Shown here: one piece after another, positions 44,794 to 55,721 of the stretch | Numbering within the stretch: the stretch's first letter is position 1 | Layout of the letters: every line of letters starts with the position of its first letter | NCBI GenBank assembly: GCA_030762935.1 | Contig: CM060886.1 | Span: 33,403,509 to 33,467,508, forward strand | Length of the DNA: 64,000 bases | Direction: 5' to 3' | Source of the DNA: Hymenopus coronatus | Lineage: Eukaryota > Arthropoda > Insecta > Mantodea > Hymenopodidae | Notes under the pieces: model-generated | The model's database searches: none | What the model was told of the DNA's origin: nothing | Seen by the model: only the letters and a program-made list of their open reading frames with translations | Made by a program: the position numbers and the translations under genes

Positions 44794-45704
44794 TTTACTT
44801 TTTCTATACGCACTATGTACATAGTGTATAGAGAAGGTATTGCACTCCACCCAAAAATTCGATACCGAGATTTCACCGGAAATATATGTTTTAGGGTCCC
44901 CTGTATCCAAAAAAAAAGCATTTTCACAAAAATGTCCGTGTGTGTGTGTATGTGTGTGTGTGTCCGTGTGTCACTGTGTATGTGTGTCTGTGTGTCCGTG
45001 TGACTGTGAACACGATAACTCAAAAACTAAAAGTCGGTAAAATACCAAACTTGGTATTTAAGTTATGTTACAGGGATGAGACATGAAGATTTTGAGAAAA
45101 ATCCCCCCACCCCAAACTACCCTTTACATGGAACTTTTGTCGAAAATTTTTATTTTCGGAAAAATGGCTCTAACGATTTTGATTAAAATATCATATATTA
45201 AAGATATTTACCTGACAAACTAACTGCATATCTTCAATTTTCTGGGAATAGCCTCTGAAGGCTATTTATTCTGGATAAATTTTACGGGATTTTGAATAAC
45301 TGCTAAGCCATAAGACTTAGATAAAAACTTACTACACAAGAAATGTAGAGCACGTTAAAACACACAATTTATGTTACATACAGTTTTTTGGTGCAGTTGA
45401 TTGTTTTTGAGATATTCCTTTTTTTTATTTCAGCTATGAAAAACTTACTTTTCTCATATAGGAATTTGTCAACTCCTATCCATACAAACCAGGGAAATTC
45501 AGTCACATAGCAACCAGCTTTTGACAATCACTTTAACCTATGGTACCCCCTTATTTCGTTTGTACTTACAAGGAAGCAAGTAATAAGACTATTTCTGCTA
45601 ACTTTTTCTCGATTTGCATAAAGTAAATAGAGGCATAAGCTTTTTAACAATAATTTGTTGCAGAGATATAGAGAAAGTCATGTGAATGGAACACATCAGA
45701 TTTT
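44794..45704 (+). mobile_element. HINE-like element, subfamily A, full length, nested in another copy
   Basis: Complete, with palindrome TCTATACGCACTATG-TACATAGTGTATAGA at 44803-44832, a GT tract with TA and CC interruptions (44937-45008) and an intact 3' terminus. It sits in a T run of the outer element. Confidence 0.9.
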
Positions 45705-46111
45705 TTAATTTTGCATATCTGGTAAACCGTAAGGGATAGACAAAAACTTACTACAAAAAATGTATATCACAATTGAACGCTTAATTTATGTCATATACAT
45801 TTTTTTTCGTGGAATTGATCATTTTGGGGTTATTCCTTGTTATTGGTTTCAGCTTTAAAAAGCCTATACTTTTCTCATACGGGAATTTGTCAACACGTGT
45901 CCATAGAAACTAAGGAACTTCAGTCACATAGCAACCAGCTTTTGACTAATACTTCAGACTTTGTTTTCCCTTTCTACTTGCAAGGAAGCAAGTAAGACTA
46001 TTTCTATTACGTTTCTCTCGATTAGCATGAAGTAAAAAGAAATATAAACCTTTTAGTAATAACTTGTTGCAGAAATATAGAAAAGTCATGTGAATGGAGC
46101 ATATCAAATTT
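45705..46111 (+). mobile_element. Outer HINE-like element, 3' part (continuation of 44348-44793)
   Basis: It continues in register through 'aacacgtgtccatagaaac' to CATGTGAATGGAGCATATCAAATTTT. Confidence 0.8.
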
Positions 46112-46522
46112 TACATTTAAGCTATTCATACCAAGAAAAACGCACATTTTTTAGTGTGGAGCATATAAACTTAATAAAGAGAATTCAGGTTATCTGTTTG
46201 TCTATGAAAGTAAGATAGGTAACGCACGATTTCAAAAATGCTGTTAGAGTGCCATGCATTGAATTAAATAAAACTTTTATCATGGATTGTAATTAAAATC
46301 TCCGGATTTCTATATACGCTATAGTGTACATGACCCCCCCTCCCGCTTGTACACACCGCAATATTCAATTACGCTTGGTAGCGTAGGGTTTAGGCACTCA
46401 GCAATTGCCAATAAGCTAGGTCGCCATTTAAATAATTGAATCCTTTATTTGGAAAAGGCCGCATATCCATACTTCTAAATTCTACATGAGACATTAAAAC
46501 TGATTAACACAAAAGTGATATG
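46112..46522. other. Unrecognised spacer
   Basis: No repeat or gene recognised. Confidence 0.4.
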
Positions 46523-47200
46523 AAAAAATCTGATATGTTCTGTTGCATTCACATGACTTTCTCTACATCTCTGCATCAAATTATTATTAAATAGCTTGTT
46601 CTTTTAATTCCTTCATGCTAATGAGAAAAAATTGGCTGAAAAACCAAAAACAAGATATATCTAAAAAACGATCAACTCCACGAATAAAAATGATATAACT
46701 TGTGTGTTTTAACAAGATCCACATTTTATAAATGGAAAGTTTTTGAACATCTCTTACGGTTTAGCAGTTATGCAAAATTGCGATAAACTCATCCAGCATA
46801 AAGTAGTCTTCAGAGGCTATTCCCAGAAAATGCTAGATATACGTTTTATTTGGTGTGCAAATATCCTAGGTATAAGAGATTTTAATCAACATCGTTAGAG
46901 CCATTTTTGAGAAAATCAAAGTTTTTAAATAAGTTCCATGTAAAGAGTAGTTGGGATTTTCTTGAAAATCTTCGTGTCGCATCCTTGAGAGATTGGTATT
47001 TAACCGTCTTTTCGTTTTTGAGGTATGCTGTCAACAGACGCACACACAGACCTGTTTCTGAAAATGCTTCTTTTTTGGATTCAGGGGATCCTAAATCATG
47101 TATTTCCGGTGAAATCTCGGTATCGAATTTTTGGATGCAATATAATACCTACTTCTCTATTCCTATGTACATTGTACATACGGGGTTAGAGAAAGTAAAG
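46523..47200 (-). mobile_element. HINE-like element, internal deletions, B-type palindrome
   Basis: It starts AAAAAATCTGATATGTTCTG and ends TTCCTATGTACATTGTACATACGGGG-TTAGAGAAAG. It lacks about 150 bp of body at 46634 and has no GT tract. Confidence 0.8.
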
Positions 47201-47285
47201 AGAATAATAAACTGGGACATATGTTTTATAGTAGTGCCCCTAAAAATAACAGCTTCCTCTGGAATGTACATATTCCTTAAGAAAT

Positions 47286-47399
47286 AATCTTGTGTGTTCC
47301 ATTCACATGACTTTCTCTATTTCTTCTCAAATAAACACTTCTTAAAAGATAATCGAGATAAGCATTGGCAGAAATGTTCATACTACTTGGTTCAATTAA
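47286..47399 (-). mobile_element. HINE-like element, 3' part (interrupted by minisatellite)
   Basis: It runs from TGTGTTCCATTCACATGACTTTC to 'catactacttggttc'. The matching continuation, 'cttataagtagagg', starts at 48037, so the minisatellite and short flanks lie inside this element. Confidence 0.7.
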
Positions 47400-47410
47400 C
47401 GTTTAAATGT

Positions 47411-47960
47411 TAACATCCTTAAATTAACAATAAATTCTAAATTCATAAAAGACCCTTATTTTAACATCCTTAAATTAATAAATTCTAAATTCATAAAATC
47501 TCTTATTTTAACAGCATTAAATTAATAATACATTCTAAATTCATAAAATCTCTTATTTTAACAGTCTTAAATTAATAATAAATTCTAAATTCATAAAATC
47601 CCGTATTTTAACAGTCTTAAATTAATAATAAGTTCTAAATTCATAAAATCCCTTATTTTAACAGTCTTAAATTAATAATAAGTTCTAAATTCATAAAATC
47701 CCTTATTTTAACAGCCTTAAATTAATAATAAGTTCTAAACTCATAAAACCCCTTATTTTAACAGCCTTAAAGTAATAATAAATTCTAAATTCATTAAATC
47801 TCTTATTTTAACAGCCTCAAAGTTAATAATAAATTCTAAATTCATAAAATCCCTCAATTTAACAGTCTCAAAATTAATAATAAATTCTAAATTCATAAAA
47901 TTCCTTATTTTAACAGTCTTAAATTAATAATAAATCCTAAATTTATAAAACCCCTTTACT
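47411..47960. repeat. 50-bp minisatellite, about 11 units
   Basis: Unit of about 50 bp (47-51), TTAACAGTCTTAAATTAATA followed by ATAAATTCTAAATTCATAAAATCCCTTATT-like sequence. Unit starts lie near 47411, 47462, 47509, 47559, 47609, 47659, 47709, 47759, 47809, 47860 and 47911. Central units are the most uniform and the outer ones more diverged, as expected for an array that evolves by unequal exchange. Confidence 0.95.
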
Positions 47961-48029
47961 TACACCTTAGTATGATTATTATTTTTAAAAATCTTGCATA
48001 GGAACAAATACAAGAACTGCAATAAATAA

Positions 48030-48700
48030 TATATTTCTTATAAGTAGAGGAGAAATAAGGGAATACTAAGGCTAAATTATTGCTGGCTGCTGTATGATGC
48101 AGTTGAAATTCGGTTCTCTTTGTATGGCCAGGAGAAAACAAAAGAGATGAAACTAATTTGTACTTCCAGTTTGAGAAAAGTTAGACTACTTTAAAATTAA
48201 AACCAGTAAGAAGGAATATCTCAGTAAAATATGCACAGAACATAAATTGTGTATTTTAACGAGATCTACTTTTTGAGTAGTAACTTTTTAAGGTTCATCA
48301 GTTATACCAGTCATCCACGATGAAGAGTTTCCGGAGCATATCACAGAAAATTCAACATATCCACTTCATTTGTCATAAAAATATCTTAAATATATGCTAT
48401 TCTAACGGTAATCGTTAAGAGGCTTCTTGAGAAAATCAAAAATTTTGAAAAATCTTCTATGTAAAGTGTAGTTTAGGTTGGGGAGTGTTATTAAAAACTT
48501 CGTGTGACATTCTTGTTGGTAATTACCTACTTTTCGTTTCGAGCTATGCTGTTCATAGACACATACACACAAATACACACTAACCTTTTGCTAAATATGT
48601 TTTTATGGTTCATGGACGACAGAAATCCGATATCGAATATTTAGTAGAGTATAATACCTTCTCTACCTAATAAGTAATCATACGTGTAGAGAGAGTAGAA
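48030..48700 (-). mobile_element. HINE-like element, continuation after minisatellite, diverged
   Basis: It runs from 'cttataagtagaggagaaataaggg' through the B-type block TGTATGGCCAGGAG to ACGTGTAGAGAGAGTAGAA, where the palindrome is degraded. Confidence 0.65.
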
Positions 48701-48892
48701 ATTATAACTTGGAATATGTTGTTATATTTTATTTTTGACAGAATTATAAACATAAGAAACAAAACTAACAAAAATATCTATCAGTTATAAGAGTGTATTC
48801 CCCGAAAGAAGGAAGAGAGCCTTCAATTTTATGAATTATTTTATTATTGGCTACGAAAAAGCATTACATGAAATTTCAAGGAACAAATTTTG

Positions 48893-49064
48893 ATTAAAAT
48901 CTGGACATCTATTACCAACACGTGCTTCACTTACCAACAATGCGCGTTTCCTCTTGCAGGTTTGCAAGATGACAACGAAAGTTATGGAAACGCGCGTCCA
49001 GGGTACTCCATCTACACCATGACCAAGTGAAGCACGTGTTGGTAATAGATGTCCATATTTTAAT
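48893..49064. mobile_element. Palindromic MITE-like element, 40-bp inverted repeats
   Basis: Arms 48893-48932 and 49025-49064 are reverse complements with one mismatch (core GACATCTATTACCAACACG). A second inner inverted pair, GCGCGTTTCC / GGAAACGCGC, lies at about 48942 and 48987. There is no coding capacity and no second copy in the window. Confidence 0.7.
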
Positions 49065-49311
49065 AAAATTGACAGCTTCACTGTATGTAATGGTTTTTTT
49101 TAACTTTTAAAACAAATTATGAGTTATAAGGGAGAAATGTGATAGTATAATAATTCAAAACATATACACAAAGGGTGCAGTGTTAACAATGGGATTATCA
49201 ATGAAGGCGTGAAAAAAGAATGCCCAATTCCCCCTCCTTTATTATAAGTTTATACATAATGGCTGCTACAGACAGCTATTTCAAAAGTTTACAAAATATG
49301 GCACAGATATT

Positions 49312-50199
49312 AAAAATCTGATGTGTTCCATTCACATGACTTTCTCTACATCTCTGCAACAAATTATTGTTAAAAAGCTTATTGTTTAATTTACTTAATG
49401 CTAATCGAAAAAAAAAGCAGAAATAGTCTTATTATTCCTTCCTTGTAAGTAGAAGCGAAATAAGGGAGTTCCATAGGTTAAAGTGATAGTCAAAGCTGGT
49501 TTCTATGTGACTGATGTTCCTTTGTATGGACAGGAGTAGACAAATTCCTGTACGAGATTAGTATGCTTTTCAAAGCTGAAACCAAAAGCAAGGAATATCT
49601 CAAAAACGATCAACTCCACGAAAAAAATGTAGCTAACATAAATTGTGTGTTTTAACGAGCTCTTCTTTTGTTGTGTGGTAATTTTTTTCCATCTCTTACG
49701 GTTTAGCAGTTATGCAAAATTCCGTAAAATTCATCCACAATAAAGTAGTCTTCAGCGGCTATTCCCAGAAAATTCAAGATACACATTTTATTTTTCAGAT
49801 AAATATCTTTAATATACGATATTTCAATCAAAATCCTTACAGCCATTTTTGAGAAAACCAAAATTTTCGAAAAAAATTACCATGTAAAGGGTAGTTTGGG
49901 GTGGGAGGATTATTCTCAAAATCTTCCTGTCGATTCCCTGGAAGATACTTAACTTAAATACCAAATTTGGTATTTAACCAACTTTTCGTTCTTGAGCTAT
50001 CGTGTTCTGAGACCCACACACACATACTCGCACACATGCATGGATCTTTTTCTACAAATGTGTTGTTTTTTTGTTTTTTTTTTTATTCAGAGACCCTAAA
50101 ACGTGTATGTTAGGTGAAATGTTGGTATCGAACGTTTGGGTGAAATGCAATACCTTCTCTATGCACTATGTACATAGTACGTGTAGAGAAAGTAAAAAT
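49312..50199 (-). mobile_element. HINE-like element, subfamily A, full length
   Basis: It runs from AAAAATCTGATGTGTTCCAT to CATAGTACGTGTAGAGAAAGTAAAAAT. The GT tract is replaced by short interrupted CA units (50014-50038). Confidence 0.9.
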
Positions 50200-50281
50200 G
50201 TCACAGAAAAAAAAAATTCTAAGGGGAAAATCACATAAGATGTAATCCAGATTTTTAGTAATAGAATTGAGGAACGAGTCA

Positions 50282-50700
50282 AAACTTCAAATTATCTGAA
50301 CCTCTGCATGTCGTATGGACATAGCAAAGATATGGATACAAAGTTAAGTAAATTTAAAGTGAGTTGTAGAGCTAATAATTCAGAATAAAATCAGAAAAGC
50401 TATACAAAACAATGGCAGTACTAGTACTTTGTTACGGAAGTGAAAATTGTATAATAAACAGACAAAACAAAAGAAACATTGAAAGCTGAGATATGCAATT
50501 CCTGCGACCACTGGCTGTATATGGATTAAGAGCTCATAAGAGAAATGTAAAAACAAGAAAGGAACTACAATTCTATAATTCAACGAGTTTGCAGATAATT
50601 TAGTAAAAGACTGGTGCCAACAGATGACGAGAATAACCGATTGTAAATTTCCGAAAATTATATTCAATTATGTACCCCAGGTTACAGTAATAGAGGCCAC
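50282..50700 (+). pseudogene. LINE reverse-transcriptase ORF C-terminal fragment
   Basis: In broken frames the plus strand reads N-Y-L-N-L-C-M-S-Y and K-L-S-K-F, then Y-K-T-M-A-V-L-V-L-C-Y-G-S-E-N. I-E-S..D-M-Q-F-L-R-P-L-A, a region resembling K-R-N-V-K-T-R-K-E-L and a final Y-S-I-M-Y-P follow. This order is the conserved region C-terminal to the polymerase domain in many animal non-LTR retrotransposons (known pattern: K-x-x-x-x-P-V-L-x-Y-G-x-E-x-W ... R-x-L-R). Stops and frameshifts show decay, and the element is cut off by the HINE-like copy at 50704. Confidence 0.65.
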
Positions 50701-50703
50701 TCC

Positions 50704-51224
50704 ATTTTCCCTTCTCTACACTTATTATGCACATAGTGTATAGAGAAGGTATTGCATTCCACCACAAAATTCGATACCGAGATTTCACCGGAAATACACA
50801 TTTTAGGGTCGCCTGTAGCCAAAAACCATTTTCAGAAAAATGTCCGCGCATGTGTGTGTCCGTCTGTAAACACGATAACTCAAAAATGAAATTTCGATAA
50901 AATACCAAAGTTGGTATTTAAGTTCAGTATCTTCCATGGATGCGACACGAAGATTATGAGAAAATCTCCTCTCCAAACTACCTTTACATGGAAAAATATC
51001 GGACAATTTTGATTTTCTGAAAGAATTAACGATTTTGATGAAAATAAGAGTATATTAAAGATGTTTACATGGCAAGTAAAATGTATATCTTGATTTTTTC
51101 GGAATAGCCTCTAAACATCTCTTTATTCTGAATGAAGTTTTTTGAATTTTGAGTAACTGGTAACTGTAAGAGATAGACAAAAACTTACTACACAAAATAA
51201 TTATATCACCTTAAAGCACACAGT
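50704..51224 (+). mobile_element. HINE-like element, 5' part (split by 1.9-kb insertion)
   Basis: It starts at a degraded palindrome, CTCTACACTTATTATGCACATAG, and reads to 'ccttaaagcacacagt'. The consensus continues at 53128 ('catt/ttatgtcata'). Confidence 0.8.
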
Positions 51225-51649
51225 TGTAAGGGTATATGATGTACATAGGGAATCAATATTAACTAGCAACATAAGGAAATGTATATAATTCAACTATTAC
51301 TTGTATAAAGGCAATATGTTAAAACATGTAGAAAGCATCGGCTTGAAACCGCTTAACGATGCAGGTTTGGACAGATTTTACAGAAAGGTAATTTGCAACC
51401 ACCTGGCTTAGCTGGATTTCCAGATAAACAAGCAGACCAGGTGCTCCTGGAATTTGTGAACTGTAGTAACTTTGAGGATGTTTGAATCAGAAGTTTTTCA
51501 TACCAAGCACCTAGCAACGACCTGACTACCTATCAGGTGGCACCTGACGCTCGAGGTGCCAAAGCCTAGCGTCACCCCCTAGAGCTATAAATTCAGCGTG
51601 CTACGGGGAGTCCCTCGGGACCTTTCCACCCGGCATCTGCTCATCGCCG

Positions 51650-52440
51650 TGCAATCGAGGTGGCCTTCTTGCTTGAGGGCCACCCGCATATACTGCGACC
51701 GGCAACACCGCTTGTTCGAGTGGAGATGCAGGACCAAGCTGACTTGGAAGCTGCCTTGGCGTTAGGGTTGCCCTTATTAGGGCGACTCTGGACGTCGAGG
51801 CTAGCCGACAAGAACGCTGCTGTGCCTTCGGACACTCAGCTGACGTCTGCTCCTCGCCGCTGCGGTGCCACTACTGTGGTACCAACACCACCACCACCGA
51901 TGCACTGGGCACGATCTCCGCCGTCGCCGCCGTTTCTGTGCCACCTGTCGTGGCACAGTACACTTCACCGGGCAAGCCCAGTGCCCTCTCTACCCCAGGA
52001 GCAGACCACCACCACCACCATCCTCCCGGACTACACCACCGCCGACCATCATCATCGACACCACACCACCTGCACCCTCAATAGACGCAGCGACAGGGGA
52101 CGCCATTCAGGATCTCCACGCGGAGATCTTGGACGTCGGCGCCGTTTAGCTGCCCTTGAAGAGCTGTGCAGCGTCATCAACGAAAAGGTACAGGACCTTC
52201 AAGCTGCCATCACCGCCGCCATCGCCACACTACTGTCCGCCACCGCTGAGCTGTTCAGCCGCAGCCTCTGCAGGACCTCCAGCCGCAGCAGCTCCACTCC
52301 GCCGAACGGCCCCACTTTAGGGCCCAATCACACATCGGGGCTGTTACAAGACCCGGATCTGAGTCTTGGATTCTTCATGCACGGCAGTTACGACTGGAGA
52401 AGAACCAAAACTAGCTCCAACTCAATCCTTCACCCTTAAA
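51650..52440 (+). pseudogene. Gag-like zinc-knuckle frames in GC-rich insert
   Basis: Read across frame changes, the region shows E-M-Q-D-Q-A-D-L-E-A-A-L-A-L-G, then C-C-A-F-G-H-S-A-D-V-C (C-x4-H-x4-C from 51818) and R-C-H-Y-C. In another frame there is C-A-T-C...H...C-P-L-Y-P from 51937. The row of Cys/His clusters and the C-P-x-Y ending recall the knuckles of gag-like ORF1 proteins in jockey/I-type LINEs or LTR elements. A Thr/Pro/His-rich stretch and a helical A-A-L-E-E-L-C segment follow. The longest single frame is 259 codons (51660-52439) but switches away from the knuckle frame. Decayed gag is the best guess. Confidence 0.4.
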
Positions 52441-52616
52441 TTCCTTTATTCCTCTCCCTGAATATTCCGCGGTGACAGTCTGGGCCTCGGTCAAATCTGC
52501 CTCCCGGTCCTCATTTCACCCCTCTGAGTGCACCTTGCAGTCAGTTAAATTATCACCTTGAATGCGCGGGTGCAATCATGCGGTACCGCCTCTCCTTACT
52601 TCCTTCTAATACCCGT

Positions 52617-52629
52617 GGGGGGGGGGGGG
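52617..52629. repeat. Poly(G) run and nearby A/G runs
   Basis: A G run at about 52617-52629 and an A run followed by a G run at about 52719-52743 bracket 'ttagtcggtatgcccacatgg...ggatttttcccc'. Assembly error is possible at such runs. Confidence 0.8.
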
Positions 52630-53127
52630 TTAGTCGGTATGCCCACATGGGAGACTTTGACACTCCGGGCTTGCCCGGGTCAGTCCTTAAGGTGGATTTT
52701 TCCCCTCAACTCGAAACTAAAAAAAAAAAAAAAGGGGGGGGGGGCGACGGCATCTGAAATAAATCTTCAAGCAAGTGACAGTACGGTAAACTGCGTGTGT
52801 TAGGCACGCTCCTGTAACCAAGTAATTATCAAGGTTTATTCAAAGTATTTATATGTTTGACGGGAATTTAGAAATCAAGTATTGTAAGGGAACCAGCTAA
52901 GCCGTCAGCATTCAAGTAGTTGAACTTTAAGTCAATAAACGTGATTTTATGAAGGGGAATTGCCAGTCTCGTTATTTTGCCTCACCCCACAATTAGAACC
53001 CTGAGAAGCAAGTGAATTAGAAGTTAGGATTGAAGATCAGCAACCGACTGGATCAGCCGAGGATCCAGCAATGAGCAGCCGTGAGAAGAGACAGCATTCC
53101 AGCCACTAAGCCCTTTTTCCCGCCACA

Positions 53128-53476
53128 CATTTTATGTCATACGTTATTTTCGTTGAACAGACCATTTCTGATATATTCCTTATTATTTGTTTCAGATTTA
53201 GAATGAAACTTTTTTCACAAGTTGTAAATTCTTGGTCCTGCATAGAAACGAATTTTATCCACATGGCAATCAGCTTTTAAAAGATATGACTGTAGTTTTA
53301 GCCTAGTGTATTCCCTTATTTTCCTACTACTTAGAAGAAAGGAAGTAATTAAGACAATTTCTGCAAATGCTTATCTCGATTAGCATAAAGAATATAGAAG
53401 AATATGCTTTTAAACAATAATTTGTTGTAGGGATGTAGAGAAAGTCATGTGAATGGAACACACTCAGATTTTTTAA
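53128..53476 (+). mobile_element. HINE-like element, 3' part (continuation of 50704-51224)
   Basis: It continues from 'ttttatgtcatacgttattttcgttg' to CATGTGAATGGAACACACTCAGATTT. Confidence 0.8.
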
Positions 53477-53753
53477 GATGAAAAGACTAGTTTAACATTC
53501 TGGAAGTTGGAATGCCCAGATGGCTAATTCTTGTTGCTGAAGAGGAAGAAGAAAAACGGTGGAATGGCATTTGAAAATCGCCAAGAGGGAAACAAGACAG
53601 TGAAAGGCAGAGTGATACGTGAACAATAATTTAGCTCATATTAGTCTCAGTAAATGTAGACAATATCCACTACAAGTGATCTGCAAGATTTGCGTACCAA
53701 TTTGTCAATGGCATACTTAGGCGTAGAAAAAACTGACTGTTGCTATATAGTAT

Positions 53754-53985
53754 CATCTGATGTGATATACTCACATGACTTTCTCTAGCTGCTGCTCTAT
53801 AAACAAACTTCTTACAAAAGATTTCCATTCTTCTTTCTACACCACGCTAGCAGTAGTTCCTTATAAGTAGAAGGGAACTAAGGGAATGCATTAAACTAAA
53901 GTGATATTCAAATGTTTCAAAAGCTGTCTTTAGGCGATTCTTATTGCAAATCGCTTCTTTGCTTAGCCAGGAGTAGAACAAAAGA
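53754..53985 (-). mobile_element. Outer HINE-like element, subfamily B, 3' part (split by insertion)
   Basis: It runs from CATCTGATGTGATATACTCACATGAC to 'ccaggagtagaacaaaagaaaa'. It resumes at 54836 with 'ccaacacttcctgcctgagaaaagtg', the next block of the B consensus. Confidence 0.8.
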
Positions 53986-54835
53986 AAATATGATGTAAGG
54001 GACATGATTTTCTCTATATCTCTATAAATTATTATTGTTAATAAGCCTATGTTTTATTTATTTCATGCTACTCGACAAAAATTAGCAGAAATAGTCTTAT
54101 TTCTTGCTTTATTGTAAGTAGAAGCGAAATAAGAGAGTACCACAGGTTAAAGGGAAAGCCAAAAGCTGGTTGCTATGTGACTGATGTTCCTTTGTTTGTA
54201 TTGACAGGAGTTGACAAATTCCTGTATGAGAAAAGTATAAGTTTTTCAAAGCTGCAACCAAGAAAAAGGAATATCTCAAAAACGATCAACTCCACGAAAA
54301 AAACGTATATAACATAACTTGTGTGTTTTAACGTGCTCTACATTTTTTGTGGGTTAAGTTTTTGTCCATCTCTTACGGTTTAGTAGTTATGAAAAATTCA
54401 TCCAGAATAAAGTGGTCTTCAGAGTCTATTCCCAGAAAATTCAAAATATACATTTTATTTGTCAGATAAATAACTTTAATATACGATATTTTACTCAAAA
54501 TCGTTAGAGCCATTGTTTAGAAAATGAAAATTTTCGAAACAAGTTCCATGTAAAGGATAGTTTGGAGTGGGGGATTTTTCTCAAAATCTTCGTGTCGCAT
54601 CCCTGGAAGATACTAAACTTAAATATCAAGTTTGGTACTTTACCAACTTTTCGTTTTTGAGTTATCGTATTCAAAGGCACACGGACACACACGGACCTTT
54701 TTCTGAAAAAACCTTTTTTGGATACAGGGGAGCCTAAAACATATATTTCGGTGAAATCTCGGTATCGAATTTGTTGGTGGAGTGCAATACATTCTCTATA
54801 CACTATGTACATAGTGAGTATAGAGAAAGTAAAAA
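53986..54835 (-). mobile_element. HINE-like element, subfamily A, nested in a subfamily B copy
   Basis: The 3' terminus is slightly deleted (TATGATGTAAGGGACATG). The rest is full to CATAGTGAGTATAGAGAAAGTAAAAA. The outer element's A run forms the junctions. Confidence 0.85.
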
Positions 54836-55104
54836 AACCAACACTTCCTGCCTGAGAAAAGTGTAAGTACTTTACAACTGAAACCGATAACAAGGAATAT
54901 CTCGGAAACGTTTGCCTCCATAAATTGTGTTTTTGGACACTACGTACATAGTACGTATAGAGAAAGTAAAAATTCTTTTTTGGACTCAGGTTGCCCCAAA
55001 ACATATATTTCCGATGAAATCTCTAAATTGAACTTTTGGGTGGAATACAGTACCTTCTCTATCCACTCTGAACATTGCACATGCGGGCTAGAGAAAGTAA
55101 TAAT
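54836..55104 (-). mobile_element. Outer HINE-like element, 5' part, rearranged
   Basis: After 'ctccataaattgtgttttt' the body jumps to a palindrome, TACGTACATAGTACGTATAGAGAAAG (to about 54972). A second 5' terminal module follows (54973-55104), ending in the B-type TGCGGGCTAGAGAAAGTAA. Confidence 0.7.
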
Positions 55105-55205
55105 GAAAGGAACTCTTAACACTGTGGTCAGGGCAAGATTTATAGTCAGTATAAAATTCAAATGGTCCTTAAGTGTTACTTTTAACACTTAGGCAACATT
55201 AAACG

Positions 55206-55275
55206 GTAGTTCACACGGCCCAGCATAGAATAGGAGGCTGCAAACCACAGCAGTTAAAAATCGTCCATAAAAACG
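55206..55275 (+). mobile_element. SINE5 3' end fragment
   Basis: 'aggctgcaaaccacagcagttaaaaatcgtccataaa' matches the end of the SINE5 copy at 43850-44115 with a few substitutions. Confidence 0.5.
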
Positions 55276-55721
55276 CAAATTAATATTAATGCTCAAAATG
55301 CTCTCCGAGTTTCAAAGAGATAAATTTTGTATCGAATAATGCTTTGAATATCAATGATGAGCAGTAGGGTGTTAATTTTATATGTACTTGTGAATATACA
55401 CAACACGAAGCTTTATGCATGGCAAATATTTGATTAATTAATTATACCTATCCCGTTATTTTCCTATTTTTAAACAGGCCTCAATGAAAAAAGAGTTAGT
55501 GTTCATAAAAATTACTCCCTTTTCACTCTTATTGCAGTTCATGATTTGCTGTTGAATTGTTATTGCCACAATGAAACTCATTGTCACCCACTCCTATTTT
55601 CGGTATTGTTTCGTATCATTATTAGTGCACCCACTATGATACTTCAAGTTATAAATTAAAAAGTATTCAACGAATGTACATACATTTGAATGTAATATAG
55701 TAATATATAAAAATGGTGCAG
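55276..55721. other. Unrecognised spacer
   Basis: No repeat or gene recognised. Confidence 0.4.

Larger units (their letters stand above)
51225..53127 (+). mobile_element. 1.9-kb TGT...ACA insertion, LTR-like
   Basis: The insert begins TGTAAGGGTATATG and ends CCCGCCACA. It lies between the two parts of a HINE-like element, with CAGT before and CATT after as a possible 4-bp duplication with one change. A TATA-box match, TATAAAT, is at 51586-51592 and AATAAA at 52934-52939, so signals for transcription and 3' processing are in order. These traits suggest a solo LTR or a non-autonomous LTR element. There is no second LTR and no pol. The centre (51400-52560) is strikingly GC-rich. Confidence 0.45.

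Noticed and set aside
47411..47960. CRISPR-like array
   Set aside because: Units are contiguous tandem repeats with no unique spacers, in a eukaryotic context. It is a minisatellite.
51660..52439. Single 259-codon gene
   Set aside because: The frame holds low-complexity Pro/Thr/His/Arg runs, while the Cys/His clusters lie in the other two frames. It is more likely a decayed retroelement frame than a host gene.
52883..53127. Right-hand LTR starting TGTAAGGG and matching the insert start at 51225
   Set aside because: Only the first eight bases agree; the following sequence does not match, so paired LTRs are not supported.
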